Assembly (NCBI GenBank): GCA_947359465.1 | Contig: OX375873.1 | Span: forward strand, 58,437,573-58,501,572 | Reading direction: 5' to 3' | Length of the DNA stretch: 64,000 bases | Source of the DNA: Metellina segmentata | Taxonomy: Eukaryota > Arthropoda > Arachnida > Araneae > Tetragnathidae | Shown here: one piece after another, positions 11,985-24,435 of the stretch | Numbering within the stretch: the stretch's first letter is position 1 | How the letters are laid out: the number at the start of each line of letters is the position of its first letter | Position numbers and translations under genes: made by a program | Notes under the pieces: generated by a model | What the model was told of the DNA's origin: nothing | The model's database searches: none | Seen by the model: only the letters and a program-made list of their open reading frames with translations

Positions 11985-13960
11985 TTTTCTAATGACGAAA
12001 TACCTCGTTGAGATAAATTTGTCCTATAACTACAAGCAGGTAAATTAATATTCCTTGCCCTGAACTAGTGGCAATTTGGAATAGGTTTTGTACAGAGGTT
12101 GGTCACTACAGAGCAATTTTCGACACGAAGAATGTCAAATTTAAAATAATATTTTATGTTTAGTATATAAAATATTAAAATTTTAAAATATTGAGACCGT
12201 CGGCGTGATTAATAAAAAACAACAACAACCAAAGGTGAGTTCTATTTTCTTTTTAAAATAAAACCGGAGGGTGTCCCGGTAGGCCAAGCCTTATGGCCAT
12301 CCCGGTCCCCCCACCGGAAAATAGTCGTGACCCAGACGGACCAGGTGACCTAGATTGGAGGCCGGAGGCCTCTCCAGGCAGGTTGAATGTCATGGAACCG
12401 GTTGACCGTCTGGGGATGGCGAAATACCTTTCTAAAATTGGGAGCCCCGCCCAGTTTAAAAAAGTTGAATAGCAGATATTAAAATTGGTCCGAGACGCGC
12501 CGAAGGCCCGGGATTCCCTGGGACCATCAGGCCAAGCGGTGGGTTAAATGATTTTTTTAGCGCTTTTGATTCGTCAAGTAACGAATTCATGTTTTTAAAC
12601 CTCTGAAGATTCCCGTAAGACATACCATACCAAACTGAAATTCGGCAACACATATATTCAGAGAACAGATGTCTGCTGTGGTAACAATACCCTAACGAGT
12701 CACTGAAACACCGTCATACCCGATAGAGGGAGACAAATGAATGTGAGGTCATCACAGATATCAGTCTATCTTCCTGTCTTCCGTTGTTGTCCGTAAAGAT
12801 CATCGAGATAAAATTGTCCTATTACTCAAAGCAGGATAAACAAAATGTCATTTTCCAAGAACTGGTGACAGTTCGGAATACGTTTTGTAACAGTGAATGA
12901 TAACTACAGCTTTCGATACAAATACAAGCCATTAGTAGAGTTGAATGAGTCTCTTCAACGCTTTTGACTCTTCAAGAAAAGCCTCCAGAGGTTTAAATCA
13001 CTGAAGATTTCCTAGAGACGTGCTATACCGGGCTGAAATTCAGCAGCGCATACATTCAGAACAGATGTCTGCGGTGGTAACAATACCCTAACGAGTCACT
13101 GAAACACCTTCATACTCCATAGCGGGAGATAAATGAATGTGAGATCATCGCAGATTTCAGTCCACGGTCTGTCTTCTGTTTTTGTCCATGAAGATCATCG
13201 ACAAAAATTTGTCCTATTACTCAAAGCAGAATAAACAGTGTCATTTTCCGAGAATTGATGACAGTTAGGAATACGTTTTTGTATCAGTGAATGACAACTT
13301 CAGTTTTCTATGCAAAGACAAGTCACTGATAGAGTTAGATGAGTCTCATCAACTCTTTTGTCGCATCAAGTAACGCCCCAGATTTTTAAATCACAGATTT
13401 CCGTGCGATGTGATATACCGGGATGAAATTCAGCAACGCATACATTCAGAACAGATGTCTGCTCTGGTAACAATACCCTAACGAGTCACTAAAACACCCT
13501 CATACTTCATAACGGGAGACAAATGAATGTGAGATCATCGCAGATTTTAGTCCTCTGTCTGTCTTCTGTTTTTGTCCACGAAGATCATCGAGATAAATTT
13601 GTCCTATTACTCAAAGCAGAATAAACAGTGTCCTTTTCGGAGAACTGGTGACAGTTAGGAATACGTTTTTGTATTCGTGAATGACAACTACTGTTTTCTA
13701 TGCAAAAGCAAGTCACTGATAGGGTTAGATGAGTCTCTTTAACTCTTTTGTCTCATCAAGTAACGCCCCCAGATTTTTAAATCACAGAATATTTCCTTGC
13801 GATGTGCTATACCGGGATGAAATTCAGCAACGCATACATTCGGAACAGATGTCTGCTGTGGTAACAATACCCTAACGAATCGCTGAAACACCGTCATACC
13901 CCATAGCGGGAGACAAATGAATGTGAGATCATCGCAGATTTCCTTCCACGGTCTGAGTCT
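11985..13960. repeat. Tandem array of ~393-bp units (about 4.5 units)
   Basis: The anchor 'acagatgtctg' starts at 12665, 13061, 13451 and 13845, giving spacings of 396, 390 and 394 bp. Each unit also carries 'ggtaacaataccctaacga', 'gagacaaatgaatgtgag', 'tttgtcctattactcaaagc' and 'gtgacagtt.ggaatacg'. A diverged first unit (about 12012-12130) is split from its continuation at about 12531 by an unrelated insertion. The array ends at about 13955, where sequence diverges after 'catcgcagatttcc'. No conserved open frame runs through the units, so this looks like a small satellite. Confidence 0.9.
12135..12530. mobile_element. GC-rich insertion inside the 393-bp array (unclassified)
   Basis: About 395 bp interrupts the first unit of the tandem array. 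It begins AT-rich ('ttttaaaatattg'), then becomes strikingly GC-rich at about 12260-12530, with words such as 'cggagggtgtcccgg', 'tggaggccggaggcctc' and 'cgaaggcccgggattcc'. Composition and sharp borders imply a transposed fragment, perhaps the 5' part of a retroelement. I recognise no protein and no clear target duplication. Confidence 0.5.
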
Positions 13961-14361
13961 TTCGAGGACAGATGAAATCGACAAAGAAAACATTCGCTTT
14001 TCAAAGGAGGGTCGGGATTTGGAGGATTAAAAAAGCACCGACTCTGGGGTAACGCGAGATGGATGGCCTCGTGGGTGGCACGCGTCGTGTCCTGTCTGAT
14101 GATATCTTTCCCGCATTTAGCAGTGTCTTGCTCTCGAATAATCGGTGACGAATTTTACGGGCTTGAAAGAAATGGTTGAGGTGGGAGGATGGAGATTGAA
14201 ATGTGCTTATAATCTGATTCCGAAGTCTCATTCTGAAATGGACATGGTGTTTGAATGTGTCATTCTGATTACGGAATAGTTGCGCGCTGCCTTATTTATG
14301 CGTTTTGCTCTTATTAGAACTTCAATACTAATGCAGTGATGTGCAGATCATTCAGTAAAGC

Positions 14362-14370
<9 letters not shown>

Positions 14371-14401
<31 letters not shown>
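14371..14401. repeat. (AT)n microsatellite
   Basis: About 15 uninterrupted AT dinucleotides. Confidence 0.95.
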
Positions 14402-14405
<4 letters not shown>

Positions 14406-15981
14406 TATGTAATTAACTCTCTTTGCTAGTGTGATAAGGAATATGAATGTGTTAATATAAATAAATATTTTGCTTTTTTGCTTAATAATACAAAACTAGC
14501 GAAACAGGACTTTAGTTTCGATTTAAGAAAATAGGAGAGGAAAGATACGACTGGACACACATACAAAAAGAAGGTTATTTATAATTCACAATAAAATAGT
14601 ATTTGGAAAAAAAGTAAAAGATTCATGAAAATGTAAGTGTAAAACATGTTGCTGGAAAGTTAGAGCAAACTGCATATTGTATTTGTAAAAAATGATTGAT
14701 GAAACAATAAAGGTTGTTTTGGCAGTTAGCATCGAATATTATGAAATTCACTAGCTGATGTCCAAAAATAAAAAGAAACTTTGTTGAGTGGCATCATTAC
14801 GGCATGATTAATACTGTATGATTAGAATTATCTAATTAAATTGCATTATTAAATTGGCATTTATTTTCTTACCTCGTTTCAAATGAATAAAAATTAATTT
14901 AGTTCTCAAGGAACGAGGCATTTAACAAATGTCATCGGAATGTTTCACAGGAACTCATCGCGAAAAATATAAGTCTAACGATTTTTAATCTGCCACTTGC
15001 AAAGCTGTAAATGGAAATGGGAATTCATAGAATGGAGCAAGTCCAACAATTTTATCAGCTACAAGCAAAACCATAAATGGCTCTAAAATCCTAAGCCTTT
15101 CCATGAATTTTTAATTTTTTAGTAACCTAATGTTTTTATTGCTACAAACGTCAGAACATCCTTCCATTCCATCAACCATTAAACCTCCTACAATTTTTGC
15201 GCGCTTGAAATAGCTTACAATTGGTTGTTTGTAACCGTCCTATTTTTAAACTACTCGTATTTCCACGAAGTAAACTGCATAAGTTTAGTTATCATCACTA
15301 AGTTATGCCTTGTTCTTTTTCAACTGTCATTATTCAATAATACCTTCACGTTTTGAAAAAGCCAGAGATAATTATCGTCTTTTCCATTTTTTTACCCTGC
15401 GCGTACTTTAAGCATGAGTGTTTTTTGTTGCTTAAAGCTCTTAAGAGTTCGCAGAAATGAAAAAAGTTCAAGATTACTTCTTAGTTCGCGGTTGTAAATT
15501 TCTGTTGGCCTGACTACGGTCTGCTATTAAATTTCTACTTCGTTCTCAGTATTCCAGCATATGTGCCTGATGAAGCAGCTTGGAATGTGTAAAGGAGTAT
15601 CGTCTTCTTAGACAAACTCTTCAGTCTTAGCTTGACAGGTTCAACATATTTCTAAAGTGATAAGAGTAGTTGAGTAATTAGGCAGTCAGCCCAAAACAGG
15701 TGCACTACATTTGTGACTCAATTCTGGTGATTTAGTTGTTTCACTATCAACACGTTGTCACTGTGACAACACATGATACGGTAAGTGCTACGTGGTTATG
15801 AGACAATTGAAAACAAAGATGTTTTGAAAGACAAAATCTCTAATTGACCAAAAAGAACTAACAAGTTACAAATATTTTAAACAAGTGCTAAACTGGGTAT
15901 CTTCAAGAGGATTCATGTTACTACATTTGACGTTGTCTGTTTTGTATTTGACGCGACTTTTTCAGATATGCCAGGTTGATT

Positions 15982-16019
15982 GGTTGGGTTTTTATGGCGT
16001 AATCCATAAAAACCCAACC
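15982..16019. repeat. Perfect palindrome, 16-bp stem and 6-nt loop
   Basis: The left arm GGTTGGGTTTTTATGG (15982-15997) and right arm CCATAAAAACCCAACC (16004-16019) are exact complements around the loop cgtaat. The right arm resembles the SINE-B tail ('gccataaaacccaacc'), so it may be two tails meeting head to head. Confidence 0.9.
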
Positions 16020-16299
16020 TACCACGTTCATCTATTGCATATTCGATTTTGATACTCGATATATAGCATGAAGTTTCTACTGATGTCTTCAATGAAAATC
16101 CTTTTATTTTCCGTATCCTTCAATGAAATGGCCAAATTCAATACAGCATTCTTGCTTTGAGTTTTAAATTGATTGAAATTTCAATCAACTTACAGTAATG
16201 TTCAAGATGTTTATTTCGCTTTGCCCAACAGATTTTGAATCTTAGTATAATTACTTTAGATATCTTAGAATACTTATTAACAATCTGAGATAATTGTTC

Positions 16300-16470
16300 T
16301 GAAAGTAGATTGCTCATGTCCGATTCCTTGCTGGGTGGATTTCTCCCTTCTGTGTCAGTAAAGCGTTCCTTGCTTGTGCATGTGCCTGTCCGTTACTTGA
16401 CGTTGTCTTGTGTTTGGAACAATTTAACCAGTTATGGTCCTTGCGACATGAAATTCCAATCAACCGAAAT
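16300..16470 (+). repeat. SINE-B copy, 5' end eroded
   Basis: B-box-like 'ccgattccttgctgggtg', then 'tgtgtcagtaaagc', 'gtccgttacttgacgttgtc', 'aaccagttatggtccttgcg' and 'catgaaattccaatcaacc'. It is collinear with other SINE-B copies, but the A box is not recognisable. Confidence 0.7.
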
Positions 16471-17030
16471 AATTGTATGTAAAGCACTCAAATACTTTTT
16501 ATCAACTTAAATAAACACTCTTTAACGTTAGCCTTTCGATGAACAGACTTCAAACTAAAATTTAAGTCCTTAGTACCACTAATAAACCCGATATTAGAAC
16601 AGATGAAATTCAATATCATCACAAAAACAACGCTACATACCAAGATATCAGAACGGATTATTTTCACTGCATAATTTGAAATATCAGACCCAATTGGATA
16701 ATAAATACAATCGACTGTGCGTGTTGCATTAGCGGAAACCGAAACAGAAAGCTCCCCAAACTTATTTCTTCATGAAACGTAATATGGCACCATAATGTAT
16801 GACAACTAATTTTGCTACGTGATATCTCCCACTAAAACCATTTCTGGCAGTGTAAGAGATACTGGGGCTTTTGAGAAGGTACCGATTACTTCTCATGAGT
16901 CACGGTGCTTCAGACGGCCAGACCATGTAAAGGTAAAATACCGAGACTATTTTGTTTCATTCAGTTCCATTCTCTGGACGGAAGCCCTTCTTCATGGGAT
17001 GCCGTCAACTTTCTCAAGGCATTGATGGAG

Positions 17031-17095
17031 AGGAGTTACTTCTACTCGGTCAGGAGAGGAGTTACTCTTACTCGGTCAGGAGAGGTTCTTTCTTC
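17031..17095 (+). repeat. 26-bp direct repeat, 2.5 copies
   Basis: The unit 'gagaggagttac...tactcggtcag' occurs twice, followed by a partial third ('gagaggttctttc'). It lies in a GC-richer block (about 16830-17100) with two overlapping short open frames that match nothing I know. Confidence 0.8.
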
Positions 17096-17105
17096 TGAAG
17101 TGTAA

Positions 17106-19774
17106 TACATCATTCGCACAAAGAACATTGAAGAGTTTAAACGCATTTCATGTATGTGCACGTTCCTTACACCGAATTTTAGTCTTTCATGTCCTCTGCA
17201 AAAGAAAAGTAAAGGAAAGGGGCAAAGAAACACAACACGAACCATTTGGGGATGTTGGTTCTTTTAACGCTTTACGATAGGCAAGTCTACAAACTGTATT
17301 CGATTGATTTTGCAGGTCGAAATGCATAGATTATTGAATCTTGTTAAGAGCAGATATTCTCGACGTTTTTACATCTAGGATGGATATGCAGACCCTCTTG
17401 TAAAACTAATAAATCGTTTAAGTCTGATTAAATTGCTGAGAATCTTCTGTTTGTTACATAGCACTTAAATAATTTATCAATGCAATTTATATCTTAATTT
17501 TACATCTGCGAAGGAACAAAACCTGCAATGTTTAACTTTATTGATTCAATTCGGTAGCATAATTTGTATTTATTAATGACAAGTGTCCGAAAAGCCTTCA
17601 AGACTTGATTCCCAATAAACAATACAATTAAAACCATTTGTGCAGTAACACGTGTCCAAAATTTCCGTATTCATTGGTCGTCCAGAATGACATAGAATAC
17701 AATTGGGCGAATTTCTAAGTGCAATTCTAAATAAATAAGCATCGAGGCAAATATATCCAGTGAAATGACAAAACAAAGAAACAACTGATCTATTATTATG
17801 AATGCGTCCAATTTTACTAGTAGGTTTGTCATACCTAAATAAATACTTGAACTTACTTGTTATCATTTATGCATTGCATACATATCCTTCCATAGGGCAA
17901 CTTACAAAGCTATTGGATGGTGGTTTCGATGGTCAGCAGTGTACGGTCGTTGATGATGTTTTTACAAAGCCCATCCAATGGATTATTTTTTAATCTTCCA
18001 AACGGTCGAGATATTCGAAAAGGGTCACATGACCAAAAAACCACATTTACTGGTTGAAAGAATCCAAGGAAAGATTCTTCGGAATAATGTCAAAACTGAG
18101 TAGAGGTGACTCCTAGGAAGTCTGGGTTGCCGAATTATGTTATAATGTGAAGCCTCTCATAGGGTTAAAATGAATATACGTTGCAGATAGAAGGGCTAGC
18201 AGTGTCTTCTTCAATTTGAATCCTATAAAAGCTTGAAAGTAGAAACAAGAGAGATTAAGATTGTTCCATCAGCCTCCACTTTATGAGAAAGACCCGAATT
18301 TTTCGTCAGAGTAACTATTTTCTGCCAGAGTTCTTATATACTGTGCTAAGAATGTCGATATGAGGATTTTGAGGTGGTATCTTTTCCCACCTTTTCCTAA
18401 GTTTTACGAATTCAAAACTAAATCATGATTTGCTGTTTATTGTTTCGAATGTTCTTAAACAATGCATTATTTGCCTCGTTTTATTTGTTTCTCTCGCAAG
18501 AGGGATTAGATCAAATAAAGAAATATTGAAAAAAACATTTATGTTAAACTTTTTGTAAATTTTAAACAACTTATAAACATGCTTAGGCTAAGAACTAAAC
18601 TATCAATTCATAACTTAAAATGATCACGATTTAAATGATCTTATAATGAAATTGATATTTATAATTATAAAAAATGGTTTTTCAATATTTAGAATTATCT
18701 AAATGAATAATTATTAATAATTCGATTCATCTAAAAGAACTTTTAATAGTTAGTATAATATAAAAATATAAATATTTAGAATTATAAAAAATTATGAATA
18801 TTTACAATTATTATCAATTTATAGATCTGTCAAAAGTAGAATTATTATTATTTAGAATCATCAAAAAAATTACAAGTATTTTAAATTTTCAAAAAAAAAA
18901 AGAATTGATAGTAATTATTGAATCTATATATGTAATAAGAGATTAAAATATGTACTAATAGAGCCAAATTAGATTCAAAATTGTTCGTACTTCATTTTTC
19001 AATTACACTCTATATCCCAGAAAATAATTAATTTAAAAAGAAAATAACCAACTCTGCCAATCGCATTTCACCATAATTCTTTAAAGCAGTTTCCGAGTCT
19101 ATTAATCAAATTCAGACATTTCCGAACCTCCTTCAATAGATACATACTTCAATAATACCCCTCTCATGAAAAGCAATAATGAATCCTCTTTCATGCGAAA
19201 ACTCCTCTTGAACACACAATTTAAGGAACTCGAAACTTGTTTTAAAATGGAAGAATAAATACTACTACGCAAATAATTCCTAACGGACGAGTCATTGTTC
19301 TCAAGTTGAACTCCACTGAGTCAACCAGAAGCGTTCCATCGTTAAAATAGCGCAGATCGTAAGTGTTCCTCCAACTACCTACCACCATAGACACTGAATC
19401 CACAAGTGGCGAAAGTTTTCGTTTGAATTACACGAAAGGTCCGCTGAGGTCAACTAGACTCCTTTAAAGAGTATGAATGAGTTGGTTTGGGTGGATGACT
19501 GTAGTTTTTCTTTTTCTCTTCTTAGGCCGGAAGGGGATTGTGGGCGGTTTGAGATTCGTGTAAGTGCACGGATATTATGGCGTTTCCCATGATGGATTTC
19601 AGCAGTCCGAAAGCTTTTTTTGGTGCTTTTCAGTTCCTTTTGTTGGAGCTTTGGGATGGGTGTTGAAAAGAGAGCTGAAGGTAGATTAAAGAATTGGTGT
19701 GGAATTATGGATCCACTCCAATGGCAGTCTGAATGGCAATCTGAAATAAGACTTTTGACCCTTCAAGCTGCTTC
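17106..19774. other. Gene-free stretch, extreme AT field at 18540-18960
   Basis: 18540-18960 is almost pure A/T with loose recurrences of 'tttagaatta' and 'aattattatt'. 19300-19700 is less AT-rich and holds a 78-codon frame (19620-19856) that overlaps the next repeat field and has no recognisable domain. Confidence 0.5.
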
Positions 19775-20105
19775 GACGAGATATCTCGTCCATCAAGGTC
19801 CGACCAATTTTGACAGTGACGAGATATGTCGTCATCAAGATGTCGCCGAATTTTGATGACAACGAGATTAAGATCTGGCCTGTTTCCTTCCAGTGTCGAA
19901 ATATCTCGTCATGAAGATACTACCGATTTTTGATGGTGACACACGGTCAAGATATGGTCTGTTTTCTTTCAGCAATTTCTGGCAACTATTTTATGATGAC
20001 GAAATCAATATCTGGACAGTTTTATTCTAACGACGTTCTCCTTCCATCTCGTCCAACAAGATCTGGGAAGTTTTTCCAATGTGACGAGGAACCTCGTTGA
20101 GAAAA
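19775..20105. repeat. Degenerate repeat field built on a GACGAG/CTCGTC palindrome
   Basis: Opens with the perfect 16-bp palindrome GACGAGATATCTCGTC (19775-19790). Decayed versions follow: 'gacgagatatgtcgtc', 'gaaatatctcgtc', 'ccatctcgtcc' and 'gacgaggaacctcgt'. Between them recur 'caagat.tgg' and 'gttt.cttccag' words. Relatives occur at about 11945-12010 and 53630-53695. Confidence 0.65.
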
Positions 20106-22818
20106 CCACCAGGGGGATTTAGATCAAGAATTAGTTGTAAGATAAAAAAGGGAGGGGGTAGGGGAAAATTTTTGGTTGAAAGTCTAGTTGTAAAAGGTGA
20201 GCATGCGTTTGTTTGATGTGTGGATGTGTGTGTGTTATGTTAATTGCAATCTTAATTTAGAAGTCTAACTTTTTAATTCAAAGTAAAGAAAGTATGTTAT
20301 TACAATTCTGGCATATAGTTGCATTGTAAGGCTCAAATTCTCTAAACGAAATCCTTTACCCGATTTGTGTGCATACAATTCATGGTTGTTAAATTAATTT
20401 AATCCTGATCACGATCATAGCAAGGATGACCGCAGTGGTTTGAATACTTTAATATGAAGGTCCCGGTTTAATTAGACCTTCGTGTGGCAAAAAGGGACTT
20501 CAAAGTAATAAACTAAACCAAGTCTTACTCTTTTATTAATTTTTGTACCATCGGTACTTAAAACTCTCCAAATTCCTCACAAAATAAAGCTTTCCAGAAC
20601 TGATATTGTGTTATCACATGTGTTAAGGTATTATAAATATCCACATGTACGCTGATTTTATAAATATATTGCTATGATAGTCTTGTAAATTGGTTGGTTT
20701 TTCAAGATGAAAAAAAAAATTCTTACTGTAATAATAAAAATATAACCTTCTATTAGAAGTTGAATATTCCAAGCTTTCAACAGAACTTTGAACAAGAACT
20801 TTGAAGTCTCGTTTTTTTAAAAATTACATTTAGCGACATGCCATGGCTTGGCACTACAATTTTTTAAATTTAGGCTATCACCTCTAGATAGGATATTGAA
20901 ACTGATGTTTTATAATAATTTCTTGACGACTACGTTAGTCATTTTACCTTTAAACGTCAACACGAAACGATTTCATTTCGACGTGACACGCGAAAATGGT
21001 CACGTAAAGTTGTTTTTGATAAAACCTTTCTGACTACGGTCAATATCTTTGAACCTCTAAAACCATGAACCAACCACTTAAGTCATCTCCAGTCACGTTA
21101 AGTGCATGTCCCAGTGCTTTATTGATTGTCATACCGAAACAGGCCTACCGGACTTTAGAAGCGTTTGAAATTAAATGGAAAGTATGATGTATCATTCCAA
21201 ATTTTAGTATTGTATTAAAATTAATGAACCTTGTCATTCGGGTAACAGTGATAATTCGCACATGACGCAGTTTTATGTAGTGGTGCCCCAGTGTTTTGGT
21301 CAAGTTCAGAAATATTTATTGAATTATTAATTGTGTCTCTGCTTCTATTTAATATAATAATATAAAATATGTTGCAAACTATCATAACTCATCTACTTAT
21401 ATATGAGTTGAAAAAGCTTTGTGATTTATATATTATAGGATAATTGAATATTTATTGAATAAATGTCTTCGCTTCTGCATAATATTAAAGGATATTATAT
21501 GCTATCATAACTCATACACGAATAACATCTGTGAGTTTCAGAAGCTATGTGAAGATTATTGTCTAGACTACACATTACTATATAATTTCTGTGAAATTAT
21601 TGCCTAGCTATCCCAACAGCTAGCTACTTTACTCGTATAATGGATGCTATACTGGCCATGATATTCACCGATAGCCAGTTTATCAGCCTGAAGAATAATA
21701 CTAAGTCTGGTACGATTAATGGGAACCTATTAGACGCAATTTTTAAAGATTGATAATTATTATGATAGTGAGAAACACATCATACAACACGAAACTATCA
21801 AAAGCCTGTAGAGCGACATAATATTAACTTGAAGTGTATGTGTCAGGGTCTGCGATAAAATAAAGCTAAGGGAATTTAATCCTTAAGATAAGAAGCAAAG
21901 AGATTACGGGGCAAATTGTATACTTTCCTTTGTTCCTTAAATGTCTGCATAAAACCACGTTTGATTACTTGTGTACTCATAAAAGAGGTAATTTGAAACA
22001 CATTATTATACGGAAATTACCTTCTTAAATTCTTTGCGGCCTAGATGGTCACCTATGAGAAGCGAATGCAATGATTCCGGGATGAGAAAGGTTCTTCTAG
22101 TTCAATTTCCCTCCGCAAACAACATATACCTTTTAACTTTCTTTCTACTACATTTTAGAACTGAGCAATATTGACAGACAACTATACACATAGAAGCTGC
22201 AGTATTATTTTTATAGTTTATGAATGAAACATAATTCATAACTCTATAGGACTACAAAGAACATTTGTTCGATTAGATCAAGGCACTTGTCTCTTCATTC
22301 AGATTCACATGTCTGATCCTATCAGCTGATAGACGATTGTTTCGCTCAGAAGACATTCTCTTAGAATTCTGTCATCGATTTAAAGAGAGATGATTTTTTT
22401 CATTCAACAGACGACTGCCCTTTCCTATGTAAAGTCATTCTTTCTGTTATTCGACAATAGGGATACTCTTTGGTATTTTCAATATAATACTCTTTTTTGG
22501 TCAATTTCATTATTGCGGGGATCAATGAATTATTTCAGCGTCCGATACACTACGACTTATATTCGTTTTCCGTCTCATCCATAATGGTGGTGATATTGAA
22601 ATTTTTATTAAAAGGCCTCTCTCAAACACACACACACACAAGCCGGCGCATGTGCGCCATGTTTCTTTTTCTCGCGTATTCGGAAGCATAAGTCAAGAAT
22701 GTTTTTGGACAGCCGTTTTTCTTTGATTTTTTTCACTAAAATTGTTGCAGTACGGTATCATTCGATAATTGATGCTTTAATCAAATTAAACCTTTCTCGA
22801 CTGATGTTCTATTGAATC
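20106..22818. other. Gene-free stretch with a tandem duplication
   Basis: Apart from the ~136-bp duplication at 21312-21571 (listed separately), I see only AT-rich sequence and short open frames without motifs. A tRNA-like patch at about 20428-20485 ('gaccgcagtggttt...ggtcccggttta') may be a decayed SINE head. A short (CA)8 lies near 22625. Confidence 0.45.
21312..21571 (+). repeat. Diverged tandem duplication, ~136-bp unit
   Basis: Both halves start 'atatttattgaat' and share, in order, 'tgtct..gcttct', 'aatat', 'actatcataactcat/gctatcataactcat', 'gagtt' and 'agc.atgtga'. The spacing between starts is about 136 bp. Confidence 0.65.
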
Positions 22819-23030
22819 GGTAGGTAGTTAATTAACGTCGCGCTGGTGCTACACAACTGGCTAGTGGCGACGGTCCGGAATCAATCGCGAGGGGAAGTAC
22901 AACGTAATTTTGAACCACTGTAAGATGACGAGGTAAACACCAGTAAGCTGACACCTCTCTCTAAACTTCGACGCAACAACTCTAGTAAGAACATTTGAGG
23001 CCACAACAATTTTAAATTGTAAGTGCACGT
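22819..23030 (-). repeat. SINE-C copy, minus strand, head missing
   Basis: Read on the minus strand, it carries 'tgttgtggcctcaaatgt', then 'cttactagagttg', 'gtcatcttacagtggttcaa', 'ttgattccggaccgtcgcc' and the tail. It is the reverse complement of the shared SINE body; the tRNA-like head is lost or beyond recognition. Confidence 0.65.
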
Positions 23031-24299
23031 ACGCAATGCTATTTCGTTGTGTTTGAACTTTGTTCCATCCGATTACTATTCCGTTACTTTTCTTCTACTG
23101 AATGAGGAAAAAACGCATAAAAATCCGTCCGAATTGAGATTAGCCCGAACAGGGAAATATCTATGGACCACTCCATTTTATATGTAGAGGGTGTGCATTT
23201 ATATATTCAGCTCTGTATTCTCTTTAACAACTAAGACATGAAGAACTTTAAACTAAGTACGATTACATACCTTAGATCAAAGTATTTTTTAGTTTCCAAA
23301 AAACGTATTGGACAGTTAAGAATTACAAATAATGATTCGGTACAGTGAGTATAATGTACACCCATCAAAAAAAAAAACGACTCACCCGATCGGAATTGCA
23401 CAATTTATATAATAGAAAAAAACGGAAGGTAGCAAACGATAGGGGTGAATGTTTTCTACAAATACCAATATTTAAAATTTGTTTAAGGGGTCGTCTTCAT
23501 GTTAAATTGGGGGCTTGCTCCGATATTTTTAATACGAAGCTCCATCTTTTATTATAAATTTGGATTTTACACACAATTTCAGACGAATTTGATGAAAAAG
23601 TAATGAAAAACGACCTTAAAATTGACCGAGAGAATCCATAAAAAGCATTGTGGGAGCGTGTAAAAGTTCGGAGTTCAATCACATTATAAATCTTAATAAA
23701 GACGTGTAGTGGCCGTCGCAGTCAATGACCTGTTACAGGTGCCTTGGTATGGAGTCCATTAAGATGGTGACAAAGTCAGAATCCATTCTGATTGAATCCC
23801 AGGATCTGTTGGCAGAAATTTCTGTTTTCACTTTGTGAACAATCCCCAATAACAATAATAATCATCGAATTTTGCAAACAGTCCCACTGCGCTACTAATT
23901 ATGCACGTGATGAGCTGAAATTTAGAATTCCGATGTTTCAGTAACAGTTGAATAGCATGGAGTCAAAATTCGCCCAGATTTCTATTAATAATGTTTATGA
24001 ATATTAATTTCATAATTAATAAAAAATAGTAAAATTTAATTTGATAGTTAAAATGTTTATAGATTGTGTTTGGGTTTTTAGGTAGCAAAGGATGGAAAAA
24101 CAATTTCCAAGGAAAATTAATGTTTTTAGCAAATATAACAGAAAACGTGAAACTCCAATTTAACATTAGGAGATCTAATTTTCAAACACTTACAAATTGG
24201 TAAAAAATCAAATAAAATTGATGAACTTTTAAAAAATTTCCGCCTGAAATTGAGTGTAGAATCCAAATTTGTGATAAAAGATGGGGGTTCGTAATGAAA
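23031..24299. other. AT-rich stretch without recognisable gene
   Basis: I see no gene or RNA. Open frames (23345, 23497 minus, 23963 minus) are short and without motifs. Confidence 0.5.
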
Positions 24300-24435
24300 T
24301 TTTTGATGACATTTGAGGTTACGGCAGACATGCGCACCATCTCTACTTGTATACTACGGTTTTTAGTTGGACTCGAACTCGCAACCCTTTGGTCTCTAAT
24401 CCGTTACTCTTCCAACCGGGCTACCAGAGGCTCAG
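24300..24435 (-). repeat. SINE-C 5' half, minus strand, with intact tRNA-like head
   Basis: On the minus strand the head reads 'ctggtagcccggttggaaga' (A box), then 'gagaccaaagggttgcga' and 'gagttcgagtcc' (B box). It is followed by the body start 'gatggtgcgcatgtctgccg' and 'aacctcaaatgtcatc', where the copy stops. It could be mistaken for a tRNA gene, but no matching acceptor stem flanks it and the SINE body follows. Confidence 0.75.

Larger units (their letters stand above)
13961..16299. other. Gene-free stretch; AT microsatellite and palindrome inside
   Basis: Contains an (AT)n tract at 14371-14401 and the palindrome at 15982-16019 (listed separately). A weak tandem duplication lies at about 14970-15080 ('aagtc.aac.attttt.atc' then 'aaatgg' twice). 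The minus-strand frame at 14001-14231 is Arg/Ser/Pro-rich without a recognisable motif. Confidence 0.45.

Noticed and set aside
24345..24435. A functional tRNA gene on the minus strand
   Set aside because: A and B boxes are good, but there is no paired acceptor stem and the SINE body follows directly, so it was listed as a SINE head.
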